A stretch of DNA of 13,721 nt from contig CAKRPQ010000052.1 in the NCBI GenBank assembly GCA_934385225.1, positions 1 to 13,721 of the forward strand, given 5' to 3'. The stretch is from an uncultured Eubacteriales bacterium. GTDB taxonomy: Bacteria; Bacillota; Clostridia; Oscillospirales; CAG-272. The notes under the pieces were generated by a model. It searched no databases. It was not told where the DNA came from and worked only from the letters and a program-made list of their open reading frames with translations. The position numbers and the translations under genes were made by a program. Numbering within the stretch: the first letter of the stretch is position 1; the number at the start of each line of letters is the position of its first letter. Shown here piece after piece: positions 1 to 5,762 of this stretch.

Positions 1-347
1 CTGTGGTCAAGAATAATCTTATCGTCATAATTACCGTCATCGCTGAGGGTAACAACATTGCATCTGTACGCCGTCTCGTCGGGCTTCATTTCAATACCCA
101 TACTGACCGCTTCAAGCGGCGAACGTCCCTTTGAATAGACTTTCGGGTCGTATGAAAGAATTGCGAGATTTGCGGTGTCACTTTCGGGAACCATGCTGTT
201 CGGAACATTAGAGACCGTTCCTATATATGATTTTTTTGCTATTTTATCCATTGTCGGTTTAGACGCTTTTTCCATCGGTGTAAGTCCGCCGAGCTCCTCG
301 ACGGGTGAGTCTGCCATGCCGTCGGGTATAAGAACGAGGTATTTCAT
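1..347 (-). CDS. apgM: Cofactor-independent phosphoglycerate mutase, archaeal (ApgM) type, 5' part only
   Basis: This is the N-terminal 115 residues of a gene that leaves the window on the left. The family interconverts 3- and 2-phosphoglycerate in glycolysis, in the cytoplasm, and belongs to the alkaline-phosphatase superfamily. The protein opens with the family's LIPDGMAD motif, where Asp9 is the expected metal ligand. It then has VPESDTANLAILSYDP, where Ser56 is the expected phosphorylated nucleophile, followed by SKGRSPLEA. The ATG at 345-347 has an AAGGTGGG ribosome binding site 6 bases upstream. The usual family length is about 400 residues, so roughly 70 percent is missing. A relative acting in homoserine or other phosphate transfer is possible, but the motifs fit phosphoglycerate mutase best. 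Confidence 0.88.
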   Translation of the reverse strand, partial: MKYLVLIPDGMADSPVEELGGLTPMEKASKPTMDKIAKKSYIGTVSNVPNSMVPESDTANLAILSYDPKVYSKGRSPLEAVSMGIEMKPDETAYRCNVVTLSDDGNYDDKIILDH

Positions 348-381
348 TGATTTCCCACCTTAAAATAAGAATATATATAGA

Positions 382-410
382 ATTATAGCATTTTTTTCAA
401 TTCGGGTCAA
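382..410 (-). promoter_or_regulatory. Sigma-A promoter for the phosphoglycerate mutase gene
   Basis: On the minus strand the sequence reads TTGACC, a 17-base spacer, then a perfect TATAAT (382-387). It lies about 35 bases upstream of the start codon, so the leader is short. No operator-like repeat was seen around it. Confidence 0.8.
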
Positions 411-448
411 CAGTATTTTCTGTTTTTTATCAAAAAAACAAATAAGTA

Positions 449-477
449 TTGAAAAAAAATTAAAAATATGGTAATAT
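449..477 (+). promoter_or_regulatory. Sigma-A promoter for the small membrane protein gene
   Basis: The sequence reads TTGAAA, 17 bases, then TAATAT, in a strongly A/T-rich stretch. A TATAAT at 475-480 would give a 20-base spacer and is less likely. The transcript would have a leader of about 90 bases before the ATG at 576. No stable structure was recognised in that leader. Confidence 0.55.
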
Positions 478-575
478 AATATAGGTCGCAGTTTGTTTTT
501 TGCCGAATAAAAATTTCAAAAATATAAAATAATTATTTTTGCATTTAATTTTTTGAATAAACGGCGGTAAAAAAC

Positions 576-818
576 ATGGGTGATTTCGTTTTTTTATTGA
601 TTTTATTTATTTCTGCGGTCGACGCGTTGATATTACGGAGGAAAATTACATTATGTTCGGCGTGCGATGCCTTTGCGGCACTTGCGTTATCGGCACTCGG
701 CGTGCCATTGTTTGTACAGGTGATTGTCTATATTTTTTTAATTATCTTATTCCGACTTGCCGTAGGATTTGCCGCAAAAAACAAAAACCGTCGTCGGAAT
801 ACCGACGACGGTTCGTAA
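576..818 (+). CDS. Small NfeD-like membrane protein (80 aa)
   Basis: The protein is almost entirely hydrophobic. A first membrane segment covers residues 3-20 (FVFLLILFISAVDALIL). Two further segments cover about residues 30-66, including the stretch LGVPLFVQVIVYIFLIILF. The pattern of a short polar stretch, a small-residue helix, a GVP-x-x-x-Q turn and another helix recalls the membrane part of NfeD-family proteins. The soluble OB-fold domain that usually follows is absent; the chain ends after a basic tail (KNKNRRRN). The start has only a weak ribosome binding site (GGCGGT, 7 bases upstream), but a good promoter precedes it. The last dozen codons are encoded by the hairpin that terminates the convergent spoIIID gene. 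The NfeD link is an inference from pattern only; function is unknown. Confidence 0.55.
   Translation: MGDFVFLLILFISAVDALILRRKITLCSACDAFAALALSALGVPLFVQVIVYIFLIILFRLAVGFAAKNKNRRRNTDDGS
786..813 (-). terminator. Intrinsic terminator of spoIIID
   Basis: A perfect 12-bp stem, AACCGTCGTCGG against CCGACGACGGTT, closes a 4-base loop. Read on the minus strand it is followed by TTTGTTTTTT, a good U-tract, so it ends transcription coming from spoIIID. Read on the plus strand no T-run follows, so it is a weak terminator for the small membrane gene, whose last codons lie inside it. Confidence 0.8.
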
Positions 819-850
819 ATTTCGAATTTTACTAATTTTTTCTTCCCCAT

Positions 851-878
851 ATTATACAAAATTTGCATTTTGTATAAT
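851..878. repeat. Perfect A/T-rich palindrome
   Basis: ATTATACAAAAT and its exact reverse complement ATTTTGTATAAT are separated by TTGC. It lies between the convergent ends of the small membrane gene and spoIIID. Neither strand shows a T-run directly after it, and the stem has only one G-C pair per arm, so it is a poor intrinsic terminator. It could be an RNA 3'-end stabilising hairpin or a protein site. Confidence 0.6.
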
Positions 879-892
879 TACATATATTTCTT

Positions 893-1204
893 TCAGGAAC
901 ACTCCCCGCCTGATTTTCTCATAAGTTCCTTGATCCGCCTGTATTTTTTCTTTGTCGCCTCACCGCCTCGCAGGTGCCTTACTTCCTTGTGTCTTTCCAG
1001 AATTTCTTTGACCTTGTCGGACAACGGCGGGTTGACGCGTTTCAGATAATATGTCACGTCCTTATGTACAGTACTTTTGCTTATCCCGAAATATGCTGCC
1101 GTGCTGCGCACGGTTGCTTCGTTTTCAACAATATATTTTCCGAGCAGTTCACATCTGTTTTTTCCTTGGTCATTTAATTTTTCTTTGACCTTGTCGTATG
1201 TCAT
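893..1204 (-). CDS. spoIIID: Sporulation transcription factor SpoIIID
   Basis: SpoIIID is the small DNA-binding regulator that acts in the mother cell during sporulation, after sigma-E, activating and repressing many genes on the way to sigma-K. The 103-residue protein has the family core: LGKYIVENEATVR (about 21-33), a helix-turn-helix reading AAYFGISKSTVHKDV (36-50), then VKEILERHK and the invariant RHLRGGEATKKKY (76-88) that continues into the basic C-terminal helix. It is about ten residues longer at the N-terminus than the Bacillus protein. The ATG at 1202-1204 is chosen because AAGGAG lies 8 bases upstream. A GTG three codons earlier touches the ribosome binding site and is unlikely. 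The gene's presence indicates an endospore former. Confidence 0.97.
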   Translation of the reverse strand: MTYDKVKEKLNDQGKNRCELLGKYIVENEATVRSTAAYFGISKSTVHKDVTYYLKRVNPPLSDKVKEILERHKEVRHLRGGEATKKKYRRIKELMRKSGGECS

Positions 1205-1234
1205 ATGCTTCACTCCTTATGATTTATCCGATTA

Positions 1235-1263
1235 AGTATATGACGTTAATAACCGAATTATCA
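1235..1263 (-). promoter_or_regulatory. Possible sigma-E-type promoter of spoIIID
   Basis: On the minus strand TGATAAT (1257-1263) is followed by 14 bases and CATATACT (1235-1242). This resembles the sigma-E pattern of an ATA-centred -35 and a CATACA-T -10. It would start transcription about 20-25 bases before the spoIIID start codon. In Bacillus subtilis spoIIID is transcribed by sigma-E. The match is imperfect and the assignment is an inference. The only other place for a promoter is inside the divergent methyltransferase gene. Confidence 0.4.
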
Positions 1264-1277
1264 TTACAGGAGATGCT

Positions 1278-2063
1278 ATGATTACAAAAAATCCCTCGAA
1301 AGAATCCGAAAAATTTGTTGATTCGAACATTCTTGAAGGCATGACTTCGATATCAGCCCTTTTCAAATCATACGAAACGGGAAAAAACGACAGAAAAATA
1401 CATAGAATTTTGTATAATGAGAGCAGAATTGCAAAACACTTCCGTGAATACTCTTTCCTTTGCAAAATGTCGGAAATTTATGAGTTTGAACTTGTAAAAT
1501 CAACGCTTGACGAAATCGAAAAACACACTGTCGGAAACACTCACGGAGGCGTTATTGCATTCTGCTCCGACAGAACAATAAAAGTGCTTTCGGAGAGCGA
1601 TATTAAGGAGAACGGTTTCTATTTTATGCTCGAAGGCATAGAGGATCCTTACAATTTCGGCTATTCCCTACGCTCAATATATGCCGCGGGTGCAGACGGG
1701 ATAATCCTCTCACCGAGAAACTGGATGGGTGCCGCGGGCGTTGTCGCCAGAGCCTCTGCCGGTGCGTCAGAACTCTTTGATATGTACATTTCCGAGCCGT
1801 CGGAAGCCGCAAAAATATTCAAGAGCAGAGGATATAAAGTTTACTGTGCCGATACCGAAAACTCTGTTTCCATATATCGGACAGAAATGAAAAAACCTCT
1901 TCTCGTCATTGTCGGCGGTGAAAAAAGAGGCAATTCAAAAGCCGTGCTTGAAGCGGCAGATCAAATTATTCGTATAGACTACGGACGTCCGTTCCCTGCC
2001 GCGCTTTCGGCAGCATCGGCATCAACCGTAATTGCTTTTGAAGTTATGAGACAAAATATGTAA
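1278..2063 (+). CDS. TrmH/SpoU-family RNA 2'-O-methyltransferase
   Basis: SPOUT-class enzymes of this family transfer a methyl group from S-adenosylmethionine to a ribose 2'-OH in rRNA or tRNA. The 261-residue protein has an N-terminal substrate-binding part (about 15-97) and a C-terminal knotted domain. Motif 1 is EGIEDPYNFGYSLRS (119-133), with the conserved Asn126 and the catalytic-type Arg132. Motif 2 is IVGGEKRG (211-218). Motif 3 departs from the usual SLNVS-type sequence, reading GRPFPAALSAASAST (236-250), while keeping the position and the small-residue helix. The ATG at 1278 has AGGAG 5 bases upstream. The gene is divergent from spoIIID. RlmB is the nearest familiar member, but the altered motif 3 makes the target uncertain, so no symbol is given. 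Confidence 0.88.
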   Translation: MITKNPSKESEKFVDSNILEGMTSISALFKSYETGKNDRKIHRILYNESRIAKHFREYSFLCKMSEIYEFELVKSTLDEIEKHTVGNTHGGVIAFCSDRTIKVLSESDIKENGFYFMLEGIEDPYNFGYSLRSIYAAGADGIILSPRNWMGAAGVVARASAGASELFDMYISEPSEAAKIFKSRGYKVYCADTENSVSIYRTEMKKPLLVIVGGEKRGNSKAVLEAADQIIRIDYGRPFPAALSAASASTVIAFEVMRQNM

Positions 2064-2090
2064 AAAATCCGCTCGTAAGAGCGGATTTTT
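2063..2090. terminator. Bidirectional intrinsic terminator
   Basis: AAAAATCCGCTC pairs perfectly with GAGCGGATTTTT around a GTAA loop. T-runs follow the stem on both strands. It sits between the convergent ends of the methyltransferase gene and the metal ATPase gene, and serves both. Confidence 0.9.
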
Positions 2091-2103
2091 CATTATACAA
2101 AAA

Positions 2104-3951
2104 CTATTTAATTCTCATGCAGCGCATTGCATTGAGAATAGCAAGCACCATAACGCCGACATCGGCAAAAATGGCGACCCACATATTGGTATATCCGACA
2201 GCCGTGAGCAAAAGGACGAGAACTTTAACAGCAAGTGCGAATACAATATTTTCCTTAACTATCCTCATCGTCTTACGCGATATTTTGATTGCTTTTGCGA
2301 TATTGGACGGCTTGTCGTCCATAAGGACTATATCCGCCGCTTCTATTGCCGCGTCGCTTCCGAGTGCTCCCATTGCGATACCTACATCGGCACGCATAAG
2401 AACCGGCGCATCGTTTATACCGTCACCGACGAACGCAAGTTTTTCCTTGGAATCAAAAAGCTTTTCGACTTCATCAACTTTATCCTTCGGCATAAGCTCG
2501 CAATGAACCTCGTCGATTCCGAGTTTATTCGCTATATATTCGCCGACCGCACGTCTGTCACCCGTGAGCATAACGGTTTTCTTTACTCCGCACGCCTTGA
2601 TGTCGTGTATAGCCTGTTTGGAATCGGGTTTGACTTCATCGGAAATAACGATATGACCGAGGTATTCGCTTCCTTTTGAGATGTGAATTATTGTACCGAC
2701 ATTATGGCAGTCGTGCCATTTTGCACCCGCCTTATCCATCAATTTGCCGTTTCCGACGTATACCGTCTCGCCGTCTATAACTGCCTCTATACCGAGTCCC
2801 GAAAGTTCGGTGATTTTTCCGACTCTCTCGTCGTTTATATGACCGCCGTGAGCACTGACGATTGATTCTGCTATTGGGTGCGTCGAATGTGATTCGGCGG
2901 CAGCCGCAATATCGAGCAGATCTCCCTCGCTTATGCTTTCGGGGTGAATTGCCGTCACGGAAAAGCTGCCTTTCGTAAGAGTCCCCGTTTTATCGAAGAC
3001 AATAGTCTTTACATCAGACATCTGTTCAAGATACGCGGCACCTTTTATAAGTATTCCCTTTCGCGATGCCCCGCCTATACCGCCGAAGAATGACAGCGGA
3101 ACGGATATGACAAGTGCACACGGGCAAGAAACGACAAGGAATATGAGAGCTCTGCCTATCCATTCGCTCCATTTACCGTCGAATATCGGCGGAATAACTA
3201 CGAGTACAAGCGCGCCTATAACAACTATCGGCGTATAGTATCTTGCGAATTTTGTTATAAAGTTTTCAGCTTTTGCTTTCTTTTCGGAAGCGTTTTCGAC
3301 AAGTTCGAGAATTTTCGAAACAGTACTTTCGGCAAAGACGCTTTCGGTCTTTACATAAATAACTCCCGTGAGGTTTACCGAGCCGCTTGCAATCTTGTCA
3401 CCGACAGAAGCGCTTCTCGGTGCGCTTTCACCTGTTAGTGCGGCTGTATTAAGTGTGGTATCACCCTCTATAACCGTACCGTCAAGCGGGACTTTTTCAC
3501 CCGGACGAATTACTATCGTTTCGCCGACGGCGACTTCTTCGGGGGAAACCTCCGTTTCTTTTCCGTCGCGGACAACAGTTGCTCTGTCGGGACGAATATC
3601 CATAAGCGAGGCTATGCTCTTTCTGCTTTTTCCGACGGCAATACTCTGGAAAAGTTCGCCGACCTGATAAAGGAGCATGACCATAGTCCCCTCACCGTAT
3701 TCTTTTCCCTGAACAAATACTCCGACGGTTGCTATCGTCATAAGAAACTTTTCATCAAGCATCTGCCCTCCGAAAAGATTTCTGACAGCACCTATGACAA
3801 CATCGTATCCGACCACGAAATACGGAACAAGGTATATTGCAAGTAAAACAAACCTGTTAAGCTCAAATATGTGTGAGATAATTGTAGCCGCCGCAAAAAG
3901 CACCGCCGAAACGATTATGCGGCAGAGATTTCTTTTCTGCTTGCGTGTCAT
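2104..3951 (-). CDS. cadA: Zinc/cadmium-exporting P1B-2-type ATPase without an N-terminal HMA domain
   Basis: This inner-membrane pump uses ATP to expel soft divalent metals. The 615-residue protein has all P-type landmarks: TGES (173-176, actuator), SCPCAL (275-280, metal site in the membrane), DKTGTLT with phosphorylated Asp320, STHP (356-359) that binds ATP, MLTGD, and GDGINDAP (509-516). Asn568, Lys576 and DVG at 597-599 match the P1B-2 signature for Zn, Cd and Pb rather than copper. Related CadA/ZntA proteins are usually about 100 residues longer because they carry HMA domains. Here the single HMA domain is the separate gene just upstream. The ATG at 3949-3951 starts one base after that gene's TGA, with no clear ribosome binding site, which suggests translational coupling. 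Exact metal preference cannot be read from the sequence. Confidence 0.95.
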   Translation of the reverse strand: MTRKQKRNLCRIIVSAVLFAAATIISHIFELNRFVLLAIYLVPYFVVGYDVVIGAVRNLFGGQMLDEKFLMTIATVGVFVQGKEYGEGTMVMLLYQVGELFQSIAVGKSRKSIASLMDIRPDRATVVRDGKETEVSPEEVAVGETIVIRPGEKVPLDGTVIEGDTTLNTAALTGESAPRSASVGDKIASGSVNLTGVIYVKTESVFAESTVSKILELVENASEKKAKAENFITKFARYYTPIVVIGALVLVVIPPIFDGKWSEWIGRALIFLVVSCPCALVISVPLSFFGGIGGASRKGILIKGAAYLEQMSDVKTIVFDKTGTLTKGSFSVTAIHPESISEGDLLDIAAAAESHSTHPIAESIVSAHGGHINDERVGKITELSGLGIEAVIDGETVYVGNGKLMDKAGAKWHDCHNVGTIIHISKGSEYLGHIVISDEVKPDSKQAIHDIKACGVKKTVMLTGDRRAVGEYIANKLGIDEVHCELMPKDKVDEVEKLFDSKEKLAFVGDGINDAPVLMRADVGIAMGALGSDAAIEAADIVLMDDKPSNIAKAIKISRKTMRIVKENIVFALAVKVLVLLLTAVGYTNMWVAIFADVGVMVLAILNAMRCMRIK

Positions 3952-3952
3952 A

Positions 3953-4171
3953 TCACAAAATTATGTGGCAGTCGGGTTCAACCTTGCGGCATACCTTTAC
4001 GCATTCCTTCACTACCTTATCAAAAATATCGTCGTTTGCGTCGATCATAAGTCTCTGCGCCATAAAACTGACGCTTGCATCATTTACGCCATTGATTTTT
4101 TTTATAGCTTCCTCCATTTTTGCCGCGCAGTTTGCGCAATCAAGATCTTCGAGTTTAAATGTTTTTTTCAT
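3953..4171 (-). CDS. Free-standing heavy-metal-associated (HMA) domain protein
   Basis: This 72-residue ferredoxin-like metal-binding domain would capture a metal ion and pass it to, or regulate, the adjacent ATPase. The metal loop is DLDCANCAAKM, with Cys12 and Cys15 and an Asp before the first Cys, as in zinc/cadmium-type HMA domains. The rest (INGVNDASVSFMAQRLMID) follows the usual beta-alpha-beta pattern. The ATG at 4169-4171 is preferred because AAGGAG lies 9 bases upstream. An in-frame ATG nine codons earlier would add a lysine/glutamate-rich stretch that is really the ribosome binding region. The start overlaps the end of the ArsR gene by 17 bases, and the stop lies one base before the ATPase start. 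Confidence 0.92.
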   Translation of the reverse strand: MKKTFKLEDLDCANCAAKMEEAIKKINGVNDASVSFMAQRLMIDANDDIFDKVVKECVKVCRKVEPDCHIIL

Positions 4172-4532
4172 GATTCCTTTCTCCTTTTTCTCCTTCAATG
4201 AGGTGATCGTATCCCTGACCTATTATTGATCTGACATGGTCGTCGGCAAGGAAATAGTAAATCGTTTTCCCTTCTCTGCGACACCCTACAAGCGCGTTAT
4301 TTTTAAGCACTTTCAACTGATGCGATATTGCCGATTGCGTCATTCCGAGAAATTCGGATATTGCACAAACACACATTTCGCTTTCAAACAGTGCAAAAAG
4401 TATTCGCATTCTTGTCGTATCGCCGAAAATTTTGAAAAGATCGGCGAGGTCGCAAAGCAGTTCATCATTCGGAAGTTCCCTGTGCAGCATATCGAGCACC
4501 GCCGAATGATCATGTTTTTTGGTCGCGGACAT
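4155..4532 (-). CDS. ArsR/SmtB-family metal-sensing repressor (CadC/SmtB-like)
   Basis: This winged-helix repressor releases DNA when it binds metal and should control its own operon. The 125-residue protein has the family core LADLFKIFGDTTRMRIL (29-45), the ExCxC motif EMCVC (Cys54, Cys56), the recognition helix MTQSAISHQLKVL (64-76), and the wing GCRREGKTIYYFLAD. Near the C-terminus DDHV and YDHLIE supply Asp97, His99, His110 and Glu113, exactly the D-x-H-x10-H-x2-E spacing of the SmtB alpha-5 zinc site. With the Cys pair, both known metal-site types appear present, as in CadC. The N-terminus also carries KKHDH. The ATG at 4530-4532 (GGAG 9 bases upstream) is chosen; a TTG one codon earlier is possible. 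It is first in the operon with the HMA protein and ATPase. Confidence 0.95.
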   Translation of the reverse strand: MSATKKHDHSAVLDMLHRELPNDELLCDLADLFKIFGDTTRMRILFALFESEMCVCAISEFLGMTQSAISHQLKVLKNNALVGCRREGKTIYYFLADDHVRSIIGQGYDHLIEGEKGERNHEKNI

Positions 4533-4548
4533 CAATCAAATCTCCATT

Positions 4549-4586
4549 CATATGTTTTTCTGTTCATATGATAGCACACTCATATG
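4549..4586. promoter_or_regulatory. Triple CATATG operator array with 16-bp period
   Basis: The hexamer CATATG occurs at 4549-4554, 4565-4570 and 4581-4586, each 16 bp from the next. On the operon's strand each is followed by A and a purine (CATATGAG, CATATGAA, CATATGAA). The first box in transcription order lies in the -35/-10 spacer, the second overlaps the -10, and the third lies between the start point and the ribosome binding site. Operators of the ArsR family are typically A/T-rich inverted repeats containing TGAA or TATGA half-sites, so this is the probable binding region of the regulator encoded directly downstream. Confidence 0.7.
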
Positions 4587-4596
4587 TTTTTGTCAA
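4568..4596 (-). promoter_or_regulatory. Sigma-A promoter of the metal-efflux operon
   Basis: On the minus strand a perfect TTGACA (4591-4596) is followed by 17 bases and TATCAT (4568-4573). Transcription would start near 4561, about 28 bases before the ArsR start. Two CATATG boxes lie inside the promoter and one lies just downstream of the start point, the arrangement expected for repression by the ArsR protein. Confidence 0.85.
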
Positions 4597-4607
4597 GTAC
4601 TTTTAAT

Positions 4608-4636
4608 AAAAAATTCCGCAAAATGCGGAATTTTTT
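4608..4636 (-). terminator. Intrinsic terminator of queT
   Basis: AAATTCCGCA pairs with TGCGGAATTT around a 3-base loop, extended by further A-T pairs. On the minus strand it directly follows the queT stop codon and is itself followed by a T-run. It separates queT from the metal-efflux promoter that begins about 12 bases further on. Confidence 0.85.
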
Positions 4637-5122
4637 TCAGAAATCAAGATATTTACGGTTTTTGGCAATGAGTTTGCCGAGAAAATAGCCCAAAATGCCG
4701 CAGGAAATTATTTCTCCCGCGCCTACGGTAAGCATAAAAAACGGTATTCCGCCTTCAAGTCCGTAAGCATACGACAAAACAAACGGAACGATCACGGTGT
4801 TCGCCGCAATCGGCGGGATAAGCGAGAGCAATCTGTGCTTCCTTAAAAGGTAAGTTCCCACCGCGCCTACCAGCGTTGCAAGACTGCCGAAAACTATATC
4901 CCAGACAACAGCGCCGCACAGGATATTGGAAATCAGACAGCCGATGAAAAGTCCCGGTATTGCCGCCGCGGTAAACACGGGAAGTACGCAAAGAGCTTCC
5001 GAAAATCGTACCTGTACAGGCATATCGGCAAGCCCGAACACTTTGGCAAGCATAGTAAGGACAACGTAAAGCGCGGCAATTACAGCTCCCTGAACAAGCC
5101 GCAGAGTTTTTTTGTTTTTCAT
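4637..5122 (-). CDS. queT: QueT-family queuosine-precursor transporter (ECF S component)
   Basis: QueT proteins are small integral membrane proteins, the substrate-binding S components of energy-coupling-factor transporters. They take up a precursor of queuosine, the modified base at tRNA position 34. The 161-residue protein has six predicted membrane segments and the family's conserved stretches: VRFSEALCVLPVF (38-50), IPGLFIGCLISNILCG (55-70), DIVFGSLATL (75-84), PIAANTVIVPFVL (104-116) and TVGAGEIISCGILG (132-145). AAGGAG lies 8 bases before the ATG at 5120-5122. A preQ1 riboswitch directly upstream supports the assignment. The shared ECF energising subunits are not encoded in this window. 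Confidence 0.95.
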   Translation of the reverse strand: MKNKKTLRLVQGAVIAALYVVLTMLAKVFGLADMPVQVRFSEALCVLPVFTAAAIPGLFIGCLISNILCGAVVWDIVFGSLATLVGAVGTYLLRKHRLLSLIPPIAANTVIVPFVLSYAYGLEGGIPFFMLTVGAGEIISCGILGYFLGKLIAKNRKYLDF

Positions 5123-5130
5123 TTTGTTTT

Positions 5131-5175
5131 CTCCTTTAGTTTTGTTTAGGGTGAGGAAGGTCTCGAACTCACCTG
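5131..5175 (-). ncRNA. PreQ1-I riboswitch controlling queT
   Basis: On the minus strand GGTGAG (5168-5173) pairs with CTCACC (5150-5155) around the loop TTCGAGACCTTC. An A-rich tail, CTAAACAAAACTAAAGGAG (5131-5149), follows and runs straight into the queT ribosome binding site. This is the layout of class I preQ1 aptamers: a short hairpin with a C-containing loop, then a tail that folds back to form a pseudoknot. Since the tail includes the ribosome binding site and there is no terminator hairpin, control is probably at translation, with ligand switching queT off. The pseudoknot pairing itself was not established base by base. Confidence 0.78.
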
Positions 5176-5189
5176 TTTATATTCATATT

Positions 5190-5621
5190 CTACTTTTGCT
5201 CTCGGGGCGGAAGAACCCGCAAAAAAGCCAAAGAAAGAACAGAAAAAACGATATTGAAAAGGATTGCCGACAGGCGCGAAACATTTTCGAGCGAAAGTAC
5301 GTCGGCTATGCCCATGTACGGTGCGAGGAAAATTGCAGATAAAACTGAAAAAAATCCGCCACCGAGTTTCGGAATCAGCGTCAAAGCATCTATAAACGCA
5401 CCTACGGCGAAAAAGAACGCAGAAAAAAGCAATACGTTTTTCTTTTTTAGAATATACGACACGAAAATCGCGGCACACATAAAAATAAGATATGCTATCG
5501 TAACGGCAAAATTGCCCGTAGTCACGCCCGAAACAGATATAATGTTGAAAGCGGAAACGCATATATCAAAAGCAAGGATCACAGAGACAAAAAATATATC
5601 CGAAATTTTTAATTTTTTCAT
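5190..5621 (-). CDS. Membrane protein of unknown function (143 aa)
   Basis: I do not recognise the family. The protein has about five hydrophobic segments, near residues 8-30, 37-58, 62-84, 88-105 and 116-136, joined by short loops, with a basic N-terminus (MKKLK) and a short polar C-terminus (PPREQK). No catalytic motif stands out. The ATG at 5619-5621 has GGAGAGG about 9 bases upstream, and a consensus promoter precedes it. The TAG stop lies only 14 bases before the preQ1 aptamer of queT, and no separate queT promoter was found, so the two genes are probably cotranscribed. That context could mean a role in small-molecule uptake, but this is only suggestive. High phenylalanine and isoleucine content is normal for a membrane protein in this genome. 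Confidence 0.75.
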   Translation of the reverse strand: MKKLKISDIFFVSVILAFDICVSAFNIISVSGVTTGNFAVTIAYLIFMCAAIFVSYILKKKNVLLFSAFFFAVGAFIDALTLIPKLGGGFFSVLSAIFLAPYMGIADVLSLENVSRLSAILFNIVFSVLSLAFLRVLPPREQK

Positions 5622-5652
5622 AGCTATAATCCTCTCCGAAAACGATATAATA

Positions 5653-5681
5653 ATTTTAGCACACTTTGAAGATTATTTCAA
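5653..5681 (-). promoter_or_regulatory. Sigma-A promoter for the membrane protein and queT
   Basis: On the minus strand TTGAAA (5676-5681), 17 bases, then TAAAAT (5653-5658). Transcription would start about 25 bases before the start codon at 5621. It is back to back with the plus-strand promoter at 5711-5739. Confidence 0.7.
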
Positions 5682-5710
5682 GCCGTTTCAAAAATATTTC
5701 GCACCGCAGA

Positions 5711-5739
5711 TTGACTTTTTTATTTTTTTGATATATAAT
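5711..5739 (+). promoter_or_regulatory. Sigma-A promoter of the esterase operon
   Basis: TTGACT (5711-5716), 17 bases, then a perfect TATAAT (5734-5739). The predicted start point lies just before the AAGGAG ribosome binding site at 5750-5755, so the leader is very short. Confidence 0.85.
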
Positions 5740-5762
5740 TTACACTATAAAGGAGAAAAAAT

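Noticed and set aside
1210..1242. Alternative sigma-E match for spoIIID using TCATATA and a CATA next to the ribosome binding site
   Set aside because: Its -10 would overlap the ribosome binding site and transcription would begin at or past the start codon.
5175..5260. Possible separate promoter for queT (TAGAAT or TATAAA as -10)
   Set aside because: No -35-like hexamer lies 16-18 bases upstream of either candidate, so readthrough from the upstream promoter is more likely.
5146..5562. Minus-strand frame overlapping the unknown membrane protein and the preQ1 aptamer
   Set aside because: It is a different frame of the same strand with arginine/phenylalanine-rich nonsense composition. The 5190-5621 frame has the promoter, ribosome binding site and coherent membrane segments.
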